This document shows positions 62,641 to 64,000 of a stretch of 64,000 bases of DNA, in pieces. The DNA is taken from contig WBMW01000147.1 of the NCBI GenBank assembly GCA_013396635.1, positions 625,346-689,345 on the forward strand, read 5' to 3'. Positions within the stretch are counted from its first letter, which is position 1. The number at the start of each line of letters is the position of its first letter. A program made the translations under genes and the position numbers. Below the pieces are notes generated by a model, which had not been told where the DNA came from, did not search any database, and saw only the letters and a list, made by a program, of their open reading frames with translations. The DNA comes from Penelope pileata (lineage: Eukaryota > Chordata > Aves > Galliformes > Cracidae).

Positions 62641-64000
62641 TGCTATCAGAGCACGTGTGCCGGTGTTGCTTCTGAATGCATCGGACAGAACCCAGTGATG
62701 GACACAGAAAGTTCACAAAGTTGAAGTGGATTTCCGAGGCAGCACGTAGGCAGATTTCCCATAGCCTTGCATCACATCCCCTGACTTTTAGTCTAATGCA
62801 CTTTTCCTTGGACTATGCTCTCCCTCTCAGCTGCTTTTGGCCAGCATCATGTTGTAAAAATGGAAGATGTGCCAGGGCAGTGCTGTGCTGCCAATTATTT
62901 CCTATATGAGCCTCCTTAAAAAGCCCCGGGGAACCTCGGTAAATTACTTGACTCCAGGGTCACCTCAGCCCAGCCTCAGGTTCCTGGCCACACTGCAGAG
63001 CTGGTCCAAGGCACCCTCCAGCAATGGAGAAGCATCAAATCTGATGCCAGAGCGTAGGATGCAGAGCAGATGGCTTGTGCATGGAGGGAGCATCAGTCCA
63101 AAGGATGGAGGATTGCAACTTCTGCCTTTTGGTGCTACATTCCTAAGTCTAATCAGCAAAGCTGCAGTTTCTTGGATATTCTTTCGCATGAGTCTGTGCT
63201 GCTTGGTTTCTGAGCCCAGGCATACCTTGGCAAACTGCCTGTTCCCTGCTGAAGCATGAGAGAACTTCCCTTCTGGTAGAGCTCATCCCTCCCATGGATG
63301 CTCTTGGCCCTTCTCCTTTCCCAAAGCAGCTTACATCCCTCTGTTATATCAGCAAGGTAGCAGGAGCTTGGCACTAGTCCTGGGGCTAGCTCGCTTCACG
63401 CGGGATATGCAGGTGGTCATCCCCCGGTAACACACCTCAGAGACAATCATCATAACATGCACACAGACCCAGGTAATTTCCTGCAGAGAAGGGAATTGTG
63501 ATGCCCCTGTGAAGGTGAGTGCTGAGGCCTTGCCCACGGGGCCTGCTTGCGCCCTTTGGGGGGATTGCTCCTAGCGGGCAGGACAGGGCCAGGAGGTTGG
63601 ACCTGGGCAAGATGGCTGACGAGCGATAACCTGCCTGGGAAACAATGGAGAAAACTGTGATGGCATGCTGTGAATTCACCACTGAGGCAGTCAGCCAGTG
63701 GGATGTGGAAATCAGCAGGTGTCTGTGCACTGTCTTGTGCCTTGGAGAGGTCCCTCAGTTCCCCCAGGTCTGGAGCAGGTCTGCTGCTTTCTTCTGACAT
63801 CCCAGGTGCAGGGATGCAGGGGACCTGCATGGAAGGGCCACCACCAGCAGGCTCCAAAACCAGGCCATGCCATGCCTCTGCCTCTCACCGCCCGAGCCAG
63901 GCTGCCAGGAGGTAACACCCTCTGTAATGGGGCACGCTGCCGCACCTCAGGGCTGCATCACCTCAGGAAGGCTCCTGAGAGTTTCCCAAGCCAAGTCTTT
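62641..64000. other. Upstream flank without recognisable gene
   Basis: Mixed-composition sequence with falling CpG density. Open frames here are all below 140 codons, overlap one another on both strands and resemble nothing I know. No CR1 fragment or long simple repeat was seen. In mammals the gene upstream of CCDC85C is HHIPL1, but no exon of it is recognisable here. Confidence 0.6.

Noticed and set aside
61630..62724. Long plus-strand frame spanning the N-gap
   Set aside because: Much of it is translated N; the remaining ends are unrelated to each other and to known proteins.

Overview
The window looks like bird nuclear DNA, probably from a galliform or a close relative. It has many 3' fragments of CR1, the main avian LINE, in both orientations. 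Gene density is very low, there are homopolymer tracts and N-gaps, and the single recognisable coding exon matches a vertebrate gene. I see no bacterial, viral or plasmid organisation, no tRNA or rRNA genes and no CRISPR array. The species cannot be fixed from the sequence alone.

The one gene I can support is CCDC85C (coiled-coil domain containing 85C), read on the minus strand near the right end. Its first coding exon runs from an ATG at 61657 down to a consensus splice donor after 60949. It encodes 236 residues plus one base of a split codon. The exon holds the paired coiled-coil N-terminal half typical of the CCDC85 family, a Ser-rich linker, a His-rich tract and a conserved segment around RRSMDDLSAP. 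The rest of the protein is not recognisable in the window, so 1-60948 is best read as a first intron of at least 60.9 kb. Upstream of the ATG come about 220 bases of presumed 5' leader, a 273-base N-gap (61881-62153) and a CpG island with a CCAAT box and a GC box (62154-62640), which is the likely promoter.

The long intron is mostly unique, non-coding, fairly AT-rich sequence. It carries nine CR1 fragments, two very old MIR-like SINE relics, several homopolymer and dinucleotide tracts, and small tandem duplications. A few patches do not look like neutral intron: four CpG-dense islets (about 21.4-21.86, 33.04-33.24, 35.86-36.06 and 38.09-38.19 kb) and three AT-rich blocks with homeodomain or octamer-type motifs (about 7.1-7.45, 27.7-28.0 and 48.68-49.0 kb). 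They are candidates for enhancers or other conserved non-coding elements. A 51-bp in-frame tandem duplication at 56.1 kb lies in a short open frame of unknown origin.

To the right of the CpG island (62641-64000) no gene is recognisable. I found no convincing novel biological system. The best leads are the CpG-dense intronic islets, the 51-bp in-frame duplication and the promoter hidden in the gap.
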